A stretch of DNA of 64,000 nucleotides from Bacillota bacterium (GTDB lineage Bacteria > Bacillota > Clostridia > Acetivibrionales > DTU013), in contig JAEZMD010000007.1 in the NCBI GenBank assembly GCA_023435745.1, forward strand, positions 1-64,000. Reading direction: 5' to 3'. Under the pieces are notes generated by a model that had not been told where the DNA came from, ran no database searches, and saw nothing but the letters and a program-made list of their open reading frames with translations. The position numbers and the translations under genes are program-made. This document shows positions 16,654 through 25,964 of this stretch, one piece after another; position 1 is the stretch's first letter; each line of letters begins with the position of its first letter.

Positions 16654-18903
16654 ATGAGCAAATATAAATCAGCAATAGAAAAAATAATCGTTTCTGAGGC
16701 TACATTTCAAAATAGCCCAGAACGAGAAATTGAGCCATCGTGGATTAACTTCTTCTACGGCAACAACGGTAGCGGTAAAACGACTATTTCAAGGATGATA
16801 CGGAATGGGCAAGGGTTGACATTTGGCAACGCTGCTCAAGCTGATGAATTTGCTACTGTCGTTTTTAATCGAGACTTTTTTGACGAGGAACTCAAATTCG
16901 ATATTATGCCCGGAGTGGTAATGCTCAGTAAAGAAGCTTCTGATAAGCAACAGGAAATTGTGGGAAAGCAAAAAGAACAGGAACAGCTAAAGGGGCAACT
17001 CCAAACGGCAAACGACGAGGCGGATGCAATCCAAAAGAAGCGGGACAAATTGAAAGCCAGCCTTGATGCCGCAATTTGGAAAGCTGCAGCAAAGTACAAA
17101 AAGGTTTTCGGGGGCAAAGGCGATTTGAGTTCTACGGCTCGGTGTGTTCAAAGAGTATGCAGCACCGCTCCCGTCGAGCGTAATTTTGACGATATAAAAG
17201 CCCGTTACGAATCTGCAACCGACCCGAATGCCACACGATATGATGCCGCCCCACTACAATTATTGGATTTGACAAAGATTGAGAGTGCAGAAACATACTC
17301 ACTTCTCGGACAAGCGATAATCAGCACAGCCGATAATGCTTATAGCCGATTCTGGCAGAATTTGCACGCGATGGATTGGGTCAATACTGGGCATACCCAT
17401 TATTCTGAGAACGCAGAGGGTTGCTGTCCATACTGCAAACGGGAACTACCCAGCGATTTTGAAGAACAATTCCTCGCCTGCTTTGACGCAAAATACTCTC
17501 AAGATTGCGCCCGTCTTGGTGAATTTGGGCGTAAATATGCCGAGTATATGACAGCTACATTTATAGAGCCGTTAAGACGATACATTGAGTTAATTCCGCA
17601 GACAGGATTCGGCGATTGGAAAGCATATGGCGAACAGTTAAAATTGATTGAAAATACAGTACAGATGAACAATCAAAAAATTGCCGCGAAAATTGAAAAG
17701 CCTTCGGAAGTAGTCGGACTCAACAGTATAAGAGAATATGTCGAACGAGTAAACGAGCTTCTCGCCGAAACAAATAAGCTGTTTGAAGCCAACAACAAAA
17801 TCTTCGATGCTAAAGGCAAAACCTGCGAAGATTGTATCAATGAAGCGTGGGAGCTGTTGGCCTTCGAAACGAGCGGAGATAGAGCTGCGTATGACGCTGA
17901 GGATAAAAAGTTGGCAACCGCCAGCTTTCAAAAAGTAACCGCTATAAAAAAACTTAATAGTTCGCTCGGTGTCCTCAAAAATGAAATTCGAGAATTGTCA
18001 GACAAAATGGGTGGCACGGCGTCCACGGTTGATAAAATCAATGTACTGCTCCAAAAGACAGGGTTCAGAGGATTTCAACTACGCCCCCACGCGAGAGTTC
18101 CTGATAAATATGAAGTTGTCCGCGAAGACGGTGAGGTTGCCAAAGGCCTAAGCGAAGGTGAAAAGAACTTTATAGCTTTTCTGTACTTTTATTTTTATGT
18201 TCAAGGGGCGTGGCGCAAAGAAGACCTCGTTAAGGGAAAAATTGTAGTGATTGACGACCCTGTTTCGAGTATGGATAGCGGTGTTCTTTTTGTCGTCAGC
18301 TCACTCGTCCGAAAACTTGTTGAAGACTGCTTTTTAGACGGCGGCCAATTCAACATTAAGCAGATTTTTGTCTTGACACACAATCCGTATTTCCACAAAG
18401 AAATATCCCATAAATATGAAACGAGCAGAGACGACATCGTTAAGAAATCATCGTTTTTCTTTGTCAAGAAATCGGATGATAATGTTTCTACCGTTAGAAT
18501 TAATGAAATGGAATGCGTCACAAACGAAAGCGGCATAGAAAACGTTTCGCCTGTAAAAAACTCGTATGATGCTTTATGGTGCGAATACAGGGACGCGCGT
18601 CTTCCGGCAACGCTTCTCAGTGTAATTCAGAGAATTGTCGAATACTATTTTCTTCAACTTTGTAGTTACAGTATCGAGGATTTGCGAGAGCGGGTAAAAA
18701 CCCACATCGGCGGGGACGACAAAAGGCAGCGGATAGCTGATGAAATACTTCGCTTCATCTATGACGAAAAATTCGATGCCGGAGACGGCATTAACTACGC
18801 ACCAGACCACGACATACCGGCTTACAAAGAAGTGTTTGAGATGATTTTTGAAGCGTTGAGCCAAAAATCGCACTATCTCAAAATGTCTGGCGAATGTGAA
18901 TGA
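16654..18903 (+). CDS. rloC: RloC-like AAA_13 ATPase with zinc-hook motif, possible anticodon nuclease
   Basis: 749 aa. Walker A is GNNGSGKTT at 36-44. A long coiled-coil region (about 95-140 and 325-450) encloses a CxxC at 258-261 that resembles the zinc hook of RloC, plus a second CxxC at 391-394. The ABC signature is LSEGEKNFIAF at 499-509 and the Walker B is VVIDDPVSSMD at 531-541. Proteins of this family (PrrC, RloC) are linked to type I restriction and cut tRNA when restriction is disarmed by a phage. The C-terminal 190 residues contain candidate Arg/Glu/His residues, but I cannot confirm the nuclease triad. An AAA_13 ATPase with another effector function is the alternative. Confidence 0.72.
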   Translation: MSKYKSAIEKIIVSEATFQNSPEREIEPSWINFFYGNNGSGKTTISRMIRNGQGLTFGNAAQADEFATVVFNRDFFDEELKFDIMPGVVMLSKEASDKQQEIVGKQKEQEQLKGQLQTANDEADAIQKKRDKLKASLDAAIWKAAAKYKKVFGGKGDLSSTARCVQRVCSTAPVERNFDDIKARYESATDPNATRYDAAPLQLLDLTKIESAETYSLLGQAIISTADNAYSRFWQNLHAMDWVNTGHTHYSENAEGCCPYCKRELPSDFEEQFLACFDAKYSQDCARLGEFGRKYAEYMTATFIEPLRRYIELIPQTGFGDWKAYGEQLKLIENTVQMNNQKIAAKIEKPSEVVGLNSIREYVERVNELLAETNKLFEANNKIFDAKGKTCEDCINEAWELLAFETSGDRAAYDAEDKKLATASFQKVTAIKKLNSSLGVLKNEIRELSDKMGGTASTVDKINVLLQKTGFRGFQLRPHARVPDKYEVVREDGEVAKGLSEGEKNFIAFLYFYFYVQGAWRKEDLVKGKIVVIDDPVSSMDSGVLFVVSSLVRKLVEDCFLDGGQFNIKQIFVLTHNPYFHKEISHKYETSRDDIVKKSSFFFVKKSDDNVSTVRINEMECVTNESGIENVSPVKNSYDALWCEYRDARLPATLLSVIQRIVEYYFLQLCSYSIEDLRERVKTHIGGDDKRQRIADEILRFIYDEKFDAGDGINYAPDHDIPAYKEVFEMIFEALSQKSHYLKMSGECE

Positions 18904-19032
18904 GTTATTTGTAATAATCTGGACCATAATTCAGGCGATATAAAAAGGTTCTGTTAACTAAAGATGAAAAAATGAGATTTGAAATGCGAACCAGCATAGA
19001 AAAATGAAAGAATCAAGAGAGGAGGTTATCAC

Positions 19033-20445
19033 ATGAACGGCCATAAACCAATAAACGCCCGCAGGATTTCTGTTGCCGGATTTTCATTTCTCTTTGCCTA
19101 TATTCTGTCGTTTCAGTTTGAGGGGCAGGTGCTGTACAGCCTGCTGGATTTGCGTGGAACAGACGCCGACCGTTACATACTGGCTGCAATTATCGCACAT
19201 TTTGCAGGGCTTTTTACCTGCGGTCTGTTTGTCAAATCACAAGCGGCCGCCAGAAGCATGATGCTCGGCGGCATGGGCTTATGCTTAGCCGCTTCTGTTC
19301 CCTTCTTTTTTGCTCCCTCCTCTCTATGGTTGAGCGGACTGATTGTCAGCGGATACTTTAGTGGCTGCGTAGTGGCGGCATGGGGATTTTTTCTCAGGGC
19401 CTTTACGCCCAAGAACGAGCGCATTAAATCTTGCGCCGATGTTCTGATTTATTCCAATCTGCTGATGATTGCAGTCAACGTGTTTGCCATGAACCGGTCG
19501 CCGTTTATCGGGCTAAGCCTCTCGATGCTTTGTCTTGTAATCGGTATAGCCTTCATCTGGATGCTGCCGTTGGGGCAGGAGAATGAGCAGAACAAAACAT
19601 TTAAAAACAAGACGCATGGCGGCATTAAAAACCAACTGATATTGCTGTGTTTTTTTGTCTTTATCATCACAATTAATTCTGGACTGATGTATCAGGTCAT
19701 CAATCCTGCTTTTGAGCATCTAACGGGATTGGTGAGCTGGTATTGGGCCGTGCCTTATATCGTAGCGCTTGTTATTATGCGCAACTTACCTATGAAAGCA
19801 AAGCGTTCCAGAATTTTGTATATTGGAATGGCAATGATTATAGGAGCGTTCATCAGCTTTATGTTGTTAGGGCGAAATACCTCCGACTATTTGACTGTGG
19901 ATACGCTGATGCTCGGTGCTTGCGGTATTTTTGATCTGTTTTGGTGGAGCATCCTTGGAGAAATGCTGGATTATAGCGACAATCCCACGCAAACCTTTGG
20001 CATTGGGCTTTCCGCCAATGTATTCGGCGTCCTTTGCGGAGGAGTCTTGGGGATGGCTGTGACATCTATGGGGCTTCCCGGTGCGGAGGTGGCGGTGATT
20101 GCCCTGACAGTGGTGTGCGTTACGCTGGTTATGCTACCGCCGCTGAACAACCAGCTTGTTTTACTGCTGAAAAGCCATGCTTATCTTGCTGCTTATGACA
20201 ATATGAGCCAGTCACAGCAAACGGACATTGTTCGTCAAACTAAAACTCTTGATCCGCTGACTGTCCGGGAGCAGGAGGTATTGCAGCTAATCCTTTCAGG
20301 CAAATCCAACCGGGAAATTGCCGGGGCTTTGTTTATCAGTGAGAGTACTGTAAAAACACATGCAAGGAACATTTTTTCAAAATATGATGTAGGTAGTCGG
20401 GCAGAACTCATAAGCACCCTGCTGAAGAATCAAACGATTGAATGA
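19033..20445 (+). CDS. Membrane-embedded LuxR-family transcription regulator
   Basis: 470 aa; GGAGG precedes the ATG. Residues about 10-385 form a chain of some 12 hydrophobic segments resembling an MFS-type fold. They are followed by a cytoplasmic linker and a GerE/LuxR helix-turn-helix (LTVREQEVLQLILSGKSNRE ... TVKTHARNIFSKYDVGSRAEL) at about 405-465. Regulators of this type probably sense a small molecule or membrane state and control a nearby gene set. It is followed by a strong terminator and then a separate run of membrane and lipoprotein genes, which are its most likely targets. The ligand is unknown. Confidence 0.8.
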   Translation: MNGHKPINARRISVAGFSFLFAYILSFQFEGQVLYSLLDLRGTDADRYILAAIIAHFAGLFTCGLFVKSQAAARSMMLGGMGLCLAASVPFFFAPSSLWLSGLIVSGYFSGCVVAAWGFFLRAFTPKNERIKSCADVLIYSNLLMIAVNVFAMNRSPFIGLSLSMLCLVIGIAFIWMLPLGQENEQNKTFKNKTHGGIKNQLILLCFFVFIITINSGLMYQVINPAFEHLTGLVSWYWAVPYIVALVIMRNLPMKAKRSRILYIGMAMIIGAFISFMLLGRNTSDYLTVDTLMLGACGIFDLFWWSILGEMLDYSDNPTQTFGIGLSANVFGVLCGGVLGMAVTSMGLPGAEVAVIALTVVCVTLVMLPPLNNQLVLLLKSHAYLAAYDNMSQSQQTDIVRQTKTLDPLTVREQEVLQLILSGKSNREIAGALFISESTVKTHARNIFSKYDVGSRAELISTLLKNQTIE

Positions 20446-20478
20446 TACATAAAACCACATAAATACAGGGCTTTACTG

Positions 20479-20510
20479 GCCTCTCATACGAAAGTATGAG
20501 AGGCTTTTTT
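20479..20510 (+). terminator. Rho-independent terminator after the LuxR-type regulator
   Basis: A perfect 11-bp stem (GCCTCTCATAC / GTATGAGAGGC) with a GAAA loop is followed by a run of six T. It ends the regulator transcript 33 bp after its stop. Confidence 0.93.
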
Positions 20511-20588
20511 CTGCAAATTCATCCTTTCGAACGATGCTTTTTGAGGCATCTTTCCCTAAAATTTATACTGGAGGGAGGTATGGTGCAA

Positions 20589-21098
20589 ATGAAATCAATC
20601 CGCAAACGACGTAATGGATATGTCTTATTATTCGCAGCCAGTATTTGTTTGGCGGTGTGGTCCGGCATGGCATTTTCGCTGGAAGCGGCACTCGCTTTGG
20701 GAGCCATCAGCGCTATCTCTCTCCTGTTATTGGTGAGGCAGAGTCGTCTGCTCTATGACGCAACACTCATTTGGGATAATCGCATCCTCGCAGTGCCATC
20801 GGCTCTTATCTCCATACCGGGCCGCCAAATGAAAAAAGACACCGAGGAAACTGTAGTATCTACCTTTGGTGTGTTAATTGGTAGCAGAATCTACCGATGG
20901 GGTCTCGACGGGGTACATGGCGTGCGCCTGAGCGCCGTTCAAATTGATAAGGAGCGGATGTACCTGACCTTTGGCGATAAGGATCAGACCATGCGGGTAG
21001 AGCTGCTGCACGGTATGCTTCAAAAGCAGGCGCTGCTGGATGCTGCTCAAAAGCTGCTTCATGAAACTGGCGTAACGGCAGACATCACCGGATGGTAA
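20589..21098 (+). CDS. Small membrane protein with two N-terminal helices, unknown function
   Basis: 169 aa from the ATG at 20589, with GGAGG 10 bases upstream; earlier in-frame ATGs have poorer spacing. Two hydrophobic segments (about 11-30 and 32-48) follow a positively charged start. A soluble beta-rich domain of about 110 residues then resembles a membrane-associated PH-like fold (HGVRLSAVQIDKERMYLTF). It opens a run of seven same-strand genes with short gaps. I do not recognise a named family. Confidence 0.6.
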   Translation: MKSIRKRRNGYVLLFAASICLAVWSGMAFSLEAALALGAISAISLLLLVRQSRLLYDATLIWDNRILAVPSALISIPGRQMKKDTEETVVSTFGVLIGSRIYRWGLDGVHGVRLSAVQIDKERMYLTFGDKDQTMRVELLHGMLQKQALLDAAQKLLHETGVTADITGW

Positions 21099-21134
21099 CA
21101 CAAGAAGCAAAATATAAACAATGGAGGTAATGCA

Positions 21135-22769
21135 ATGAAAAAGTATGTGTCTTTATTTCTGGCGCTTATTATGATTTTCACCCTTGCCAGCTGCGGTAGT
21201 AGAACAGATGAAAACACCACGGTATCCCTTCCCGCAGTAGCAGTAGAACGCGCCGCCGTGGAACAGGCGGGCGCGATAGCGACACAGCAGTACATCATCG
21301 CCCGGCTCAAAACTGAGGCGCTGATTGAGTATGACATTAAAAACGGCAGTATAGACGAGCTGAAAGCCATGACTGACGACACGCTTGAGGCATGGCGGCT
21401 CTGTGAGCTGGCCAGTGTCAAAGCAGCGGAATTGGCAGATTATGCTCAAAGTCTGCGCAGCTCCGCGTCTACGCAGGCGGCAACCATGTCCTATACCTCA
21501 TCAAAACCCGCGATGATTGGTTTGTTTACTATGGTGGCTTACGCTGCCGAGGAAAACGCCGCCGTAAAATGGGCAAAGGATTTGACCACAAAATACGACG
21601 CCTACCCTTCAGGCCAAAAAATCAAGCAGCTTTCGGAAAACCTTGGAACCGATGCAAAAAATGCCTTTGCCCAACTTAAAATGGCGCAGGCTATTTTAGA
21701 AGGTGCGGCTTATAACGATGAAGCCGATACTATTCAGAAGTATGAAAATGCGGCGATGGCAACAAAGACCGCTTGTAAAACAGGACTATATATTGGTGGC
21801 GTCATCGCCAGTGGAGGTACAGCCACGGGCATTTTAGAGGCAGGAGGCATGGTCATCAGTGGCGTTGATACTATTGTGGACATCGCTTCCACCGGCAGCA
21901 CCATTATCCTTGGCGAAAACAACAAAGTGACAATAGCGGCCAACGACCTCAAGGATATTGTGGCCCCCATCGCATCCATTGCCGGAGGGGTCAACGTGTT
22001 CAGCGGTGACTCAATTAAGGCAGGAATAAAGGCCGGTGCGGAGTTTTCAAAACAGATGGGGTCTTTAGATAAGCTCAACTATATCGGGGAGAGCGTACTA
22101 GATTTAGTCAGCGAGGGAAAGATACTTGACGGCACGATTACCGAGGGCGATGATGGCGAGACCACCGTAATCATGACCGAGATCAGCACAGAAGGAAAAA
22201 CCCCCGATGAGGTGGCAAAGGAATTAAAGGAAGCGGGTCTGCCCGTGCCGGAGGAAGGAGAGCCTAAGACCGCCGCAGAGCTGGCAGAGGAAATAGAGGA
22301 AGAATACTATTACACCGAGGAAGAGCTGAATGAGGTCATAGAAAATCTGCGAAATCTGCTCTACGAGATGTTCTTGGATTCCGAAGAAGAACCCACGGAA
22401 ACGCCTCCTGCCGAAGAACCAACCGAGGAATCTACCCCTCTACCGGCTGAGGCAATTGGTGGGCTTTCCATAGATGAGATTGTGGGGACTTATGATGGGA
22501 CATTGATAAATGATAAAGGTGATACCGACAAAGGCTCAATGATTTTCAGCAAAGATGAGAGCGGTCAGCTTATAGAAGATGGCAATGTTTATCGCTATGA
22601 CCAAGCTACGGGTACTGCAACCTTTACTCTTGACTTGAAGACCGGCTCTGGAACAATAACGCTTGTGTTTGCCTCTAAGAACGGTACAGTTCATTTTTCT
22701 GGTACTTACGTTGTGGTTGGCGAACACGGCACAGCGACAATCCATATGGAAGGAACTAAGGTCGATTGA
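21135..22769 (+). CDS. Large lipoprotein with glycine-rich central region
   Basis: 544 aa; GGAGG is 7 bases upstream. The N-terminus is a lipoprotein signal with lipobox LASC (Cys20). A helical region is followed by a glycine- and alanine-rich hydrophobic stretch (about 215-315) that could associate with the membrane. An acidic linker rich in Glu, Thr and Pro (about 370-440) leads to a C-terminal beta-barrel-like domain beginning IDEIVGTYDGTL, of the lipocalin-like kind found in other Clostridia lipoproteins. It is probably exported and anchored to the outer face of the membrane. Role unknown; it shares its type with two neighbouring lipoprotein genes. Confidence 0.65.
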   Translation: MKKYVSLFLALIMIFTLASCGSRTDENTTVSLPAVAVERAAVEQAGAIATQQYIIARLKTEALIEYDIKNGSIDELKAMTDDTLEAWRLCELASVKAAELADYAQSLRSSASTQAATMSYTSSKPAMIGLFTMVAYAAEENAAVKWAKDLTTKYDAYPSGQKIKQLSENLGTDAKNAFAQLKMAQAILEGAAYNDEADTIQKYENAAMATKTACKTGLYIGGVIASGGTATGILEAGGMVISGVDTIVDIASTGSTIILGENNKVTIAANDLKDIVAPIASIAGGVNVFSGDSIKAGIKAGAEFSKQMGSLDKLNYIGESVLDLVSEGKILDGTITEGDDGETTVIMTEISTEGKTPDEVAKELKEAGLPVPEEGEPKTAAELAEEIEEEYYYTEEELNEVIENLRNLLYEMFLDSEEEPTETPPAEEPTEESTPLPAEAIGGLSIDEIVGTYDGTLINDKGDTDKGSMIFSKDESGQLIEDGNVYRYDQATGTATFTLDLKTGSGTITLVFASKNGTVHFSGTYVVVGEHGTATIHMEGTKVD

Positions 22770-22818
22770 AGGAAAAATCAACTCAGTTAAAACCTAAATG
22801 ATTAAGGAGGTTGTTTTC

Positions 22819-23409
22819 ATGAAAAAGATGTTGATTATTTTATTATCGCTAATGCTGCTTTTTACCCTTGCCGCCTGTGGCGGTGATGGTGGCGGCAAAG
22901 CACCGTCCGAAAGCTCCGCGCCCGCCGAATCGGTCAATGCTCACTCCGACGAGGCGAGAGCGGATGAAAACAGGTATTACGGTATCGGCGAGGCGGCAGA
23001 GACAAACGGGCTTTCCATCACTATTGACGGGGCGGAGCCTTTCGATTATACAGGTATGCTTTCAAGGCCGAAGGATGGATTTGAATATGTGAAGGTCTGG
23101 TTTACCTTCACAAATGTCTCCGGCGAACCCATAGGTTCCCCGAACAAGAAGGATATCTATATCATCTACGAGGAAGGACCCACCGGGGACGACAGCGACA
23201 TGACCTCGGAGGAAAATTCACAGGTGATGTCGGATGTGGCTGACAGGAACGAGCGGTATATGGAGGACATAGAGCTTGCCCCTGGCGAATCCACCGGCGG
23301 CTGGATGGTCTATCAGCGGCAAACCGACAGAAGCGAGGTCACCATGCACTATTACTCCGGCTTTGTCAACGTCGCGCCGGATTTGAGGTTCAGCTTTGCG
23401 GTTGAGTAA
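22819..23409 (+). CDS. Lipoprotein with a DUF4352-like beta domain
   Basis: 196 aa from the ATG at 22819, with AAGGAGG 9 bases upstream. It has a signal peptide with lipobox LAAC followed by a Gly/Ser/Ala spacer. The rest is a single beta-sandwich-like domain containing DGFEYVKVWFTFTNVSGEPI and, near the end, LAPGESTGGWMVYQ. This pattern is typical of DUF4352/telomeric-repeat-like extracellular domains that protect or bind ligands. It is probably co-transcribed with its neighbours. Confidence 0.65.
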   Translation: MKKMLIILLSLMLLFTLAACGGDGGGKAPSESSAPAESVNAHSDEARADENRYYGIGEAAETNGLSITIDGAEPFDYTGMLSRPKDGFEYVKVWFTFTNVSGEPIGSPNKKDIYIIYEEGPTGDDSDMTSEENSQVMSDVADRNERYMEDIELAPGESTGGWMVYQRQTDRSEVTMHYYSGFVNVAPDLRFSFAVE

Positions 23410-23433
23410 GCCGACAGAAAGGAGCTTTGCGCA

Positions 23434-25572
23434 ATGAAACGAAAAATATTATCTATTCTGCTTGTAGCCGTCATGCTGCTGTCCGCTATAGCAGGTCTTG
23501 CAGGATGTGGAGAAAGTGGTTTTGCCTCAACCAAAATTGCTTCGGACAAAGGAGCAGAAATCGGGAATCTGAAAAAGGACGGCTGGATAGTATCGGTTCC
23601 TGCTGGAGCTTTTGACGGGGATGTAAGTGTCATCGTGGCGAAAGCCTCCGAGAGAGAAGACGTCTTGCTCACTACTCCCATCGATATCAGCGTTGATGGC
23701 ATGGAGCAGGTGCGCCTGAACCAGCCGGTGAAAATCACCATGAAGCTTGATAAGAAAAACATCCCCGATGCCGAGAGCTTTGACCGAACGGTCATGGCAT
23801 ATTGGAACGGCAGCGAATGGGAGCCGATTATCCCCGACCCTGTTCGCCTGTCAGAGGGGTATCTGGAATTTGAAACATGGCATTTTTCATCATACAGTGG
23901 CAAGTTGATGAACAGAGAAGAACAAGTCAAGCTTTACGCTCACAAAATGGCGGTGGATTCTGTCAGCAACGAAGTGAAAGATCCAACTTATATCGAAAAG
24001 ATAAAAGCAGTGTGCAATGATTATTTTGATGGAGTTGGGCTTTATGCCAGCGAAACGCGTGAAATTATTATTAACCGTGCTTTGGAGATGAACATTATTC
24101 CAACAACGCAAGAGCTTGCGGCAAAAGGTGATATAGAGGCATTAACCTATGAATGTGGGAAGATTCTTGCCGAAGCCACAGTTGATATGGTTCAAGAAAA
24201 TCCTTTGGTTAAAGAGAGCCTAATGGAGGGCTTAGGTAAATTGGGCACACTTACCCAAGGCGCAGAGGCTCTTTATAATGGGGATTATAAAACAGCGGTG
24301 GTGGAGTTCACGGATTTAGGCGTTACCCTGTTTGGCGGTGCTGCTGGCGGCGCAGTGACTGCGATTAAATCCATAGGGGATTTAAGCAAGGCAGCGGTAG
24401 AGCAAGGTATTATGGCGTGGAAAGATTATGAGATGGAATGTGCTTACAAGTCGTATGCAGGGCTTGCAAAGGAAGGCGCTTACGGCTATACGCTTAACTC
24501 CGGTGACTGGGAAACACTGAAAATCCAGATGCGCGGATATTACAACCGCCTTTTAAGCGAAAAGAAGGAAGCTTGGCGCAGGCTTCACGGAAAAGATAGC
24601 CTGACTAATGCTGAAATCAAAATGCTGGAAGACTATGTGGAAGCCGATCTAAAGGAACAATTCGACAAAAGGCTAGCAAATGAGAATCTGATTGAAGCCA
24701 AAGCGGCGGAATATGAGAAGATTATCGGGAGCTTTAAGGATGCCAACCTGCTCAACCGCCTTGAAAACGGATATAAATATGACATGACCATTGAGCAGCG
24801 GTTGCAGTCGCTGTTTACCATTCGACAAGTCATTTTGAAAATGGTAGGCGGAGATATATCCGTTTTCGGAAGTGAAAAAGACCGTGAAGATAATTTGAGC
24901 ATGGCAATTGCCATGTGGCTGGGCTACGGCAAGGACAGAGCCAAGTTTTATGACTGGATGCGCGATCAAGGTTATCTTAAAAAACCGGGAGCGGTGACTG
25001 AGGGGTATTGGCTGCTTGTCAGAAGCTTTGATAACAAGTATGAAACAAGCGCAGCCGACGATTCCTATTCAGAATCATGGAGCGGTGGCGGCGGAAGCTA
25101 CATCTACCGATGCAAAACAACATTTGATTACAGTTACTCCGGTAGCACCCACGATAATTGCATGGGCGAATTTGTTGAGAATATAGGAACCACAAGCAGC
25201 CCAAATGAACGGTATTCGGGAGGAGAGCCGGTTACCTTGGATTTGAGTATCAAGGCAAACACATCAAGCAACATTTGCTTCCATCTTGGGGCGTCCTTGG
25301 GGGCCGCTATTACGCCTATCAACCATGACGATCCCTTTGTCTCATACGGTACGGACACATCTCTTTATGATATTACGGAAAAGCACACAAAATCATATAT
25401 CTGGACCGAAAAAAACGATACCAACACCGGCTACACGGGTATGCGAGTCACGGTTGGCGGCACGATGCCCGCAGGGTCAGCCGACGGCGACAAGGTATAT
25501 ATTGTGGTCGGGTTTACCGGTGGTAATAAAATAATTGCAACAGCTTATGAGTATGAATGGCATACCAAATAA
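23434..25572 (+). CDS. Large lipoprotein with ZU5-like N-terminal domain
   Basis: 712 aa; AAAGGAGC precedes the ATG. The signal ends in lipobox LAGC. Residues about 40-150 resemble a ZU5-like beta domain: GWIVSVPAGAFDGDVSVIV, a Leu/Pro strand pattern, and then WHFSSYSG. A long helical middle part includes a glycine-rich hydrophobic segment (about 285-320), as in the 21135 lipoprotein. The C-terminal part (about 530-712) is a Ser/Gly/Tyr-rich beta domain. It is probably an exposed surface protein. No enzymatic motif was found. Confidence 0.6.
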   Translation: MKRKILSILLVAVMLLSAIAGLAGCGESGFASTKIASDKGAEIGNLKKDGWIVSVPAGAFDGDVSVIVAKASEREDVLLTTPIDISVDGMEQVRLNQPVKITMKLDKKNIPDAESFDRTVMAYWNGSEWEPIIPDPVRLSEGYLEFETWHFSSYSGKLMNREEQVKLYAHKMAVDSVSNEVKDPTYIEKIKAVCNDYFDGVGLYASETREIIINRALEMNIIPTTQELAAKGDIEALTYECGKILAEATVDMVQENPLVKESLMEGLGKLGTLTQGAEALYNGDYKTAVVEFTDLGVTLFGGAAGGAVTAIKSIGDLSKAAVEQGIMAWKDYEMECAYKSYAGLAKEGAYGYTLNSGDWETLKIQMRGYYNRLLSEKKEAWRRLHGKDSLTNAEIKMLEDYVEADLKEQFDKRLANENLIEAKAAEYEKIIGSFKDANLLNRLENGYKYDMTIEQRLQSLFTIRQVILKMVGGDISVFGSEKDREDNLSMAIAMWLGYGKDRAKFYDWMRDQGYLKKPGAVTEGYWLLVRSFDNKYETSAADDSYSESWSGGGGSYIYRCKTTFDYSYSGSTHDNCMGEFVENIGTTSSPNERYSGGEPVTLDLSIKANTSSNICFHLGASLGAAITPINHDDPFVSYGTDTSLYDITEKHTKSYIWTEKNDTNTGYTGMRVTVGGTMPAGSADGDKVYIVVGFTGGNKIIATAYEYEWHTK

Positions 25573-25951
25573 TAGCCCGCGAAAACTAATACTTCTGCGG
25601 ATTTCATCCGTACTGATGTTGCTTGCCGCCCTGCCCATGCTGCTGTGGTGTCTGGGTCTTATTGACAATGCGGCGCTGGATTATACCTATGCCGGAGCCG
25701 GGTGCTTCGCGGCTGGAATCGTGTACATCTTCTCTATGGTAACGGCCATCGCGGGGCTGGCCTTTGCCGGGCGCCTCCACCGATATCGCTGGTGCCGAAC
25801 GCTCGGCCTCATCCAACTGGCGGTGGGAGCTCTGCTGATTGTCCCGCTTCGCACCTATGCCGCACTCACATTACCACCGCTTTTTCTATTTACCATTCTG
25901 TATATGTTCGGCGTGGAATGGCGTGAAAAGCGTGGATCCGAACAACAATGA
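25553..25951 (+). CDS. Four-helix integral membrane protein, unknown
   Basis: About 132 aa. The ATG at 25553 lies inside the end of the preceding lipoprotein gene (20-bp overlap), which implies coupling. Four hydrophobic helices are separated by short turns, and the tail is charged (EWREKRGSEQQ). No family recognised. It sits between lipoprotein and zinc-ribbon genes of the same run. Confidence 0.55.
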   Translation: MNGIPNNSPRKLILLRISSVLMLLAALPMLLWCLGLIDNAALDYTYAGAGCFAAGIVYIFSMVTAIAGLAFAGRLHRYRWCRTLGLIQLAVGALLIVPLRTYAALTLPPLFLFTILYMFGVEWREKRGSEQQ

Positions 25952-25964
25952 AAGGAGCGTCGAG

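Noticed and set aside
16654..18903. PrrC proper
   Set aside because: PrrC is near 400 residues without a zinc hook; this protein is 749 residues with CxxC motifs in the coiled coil, closer to RloC.
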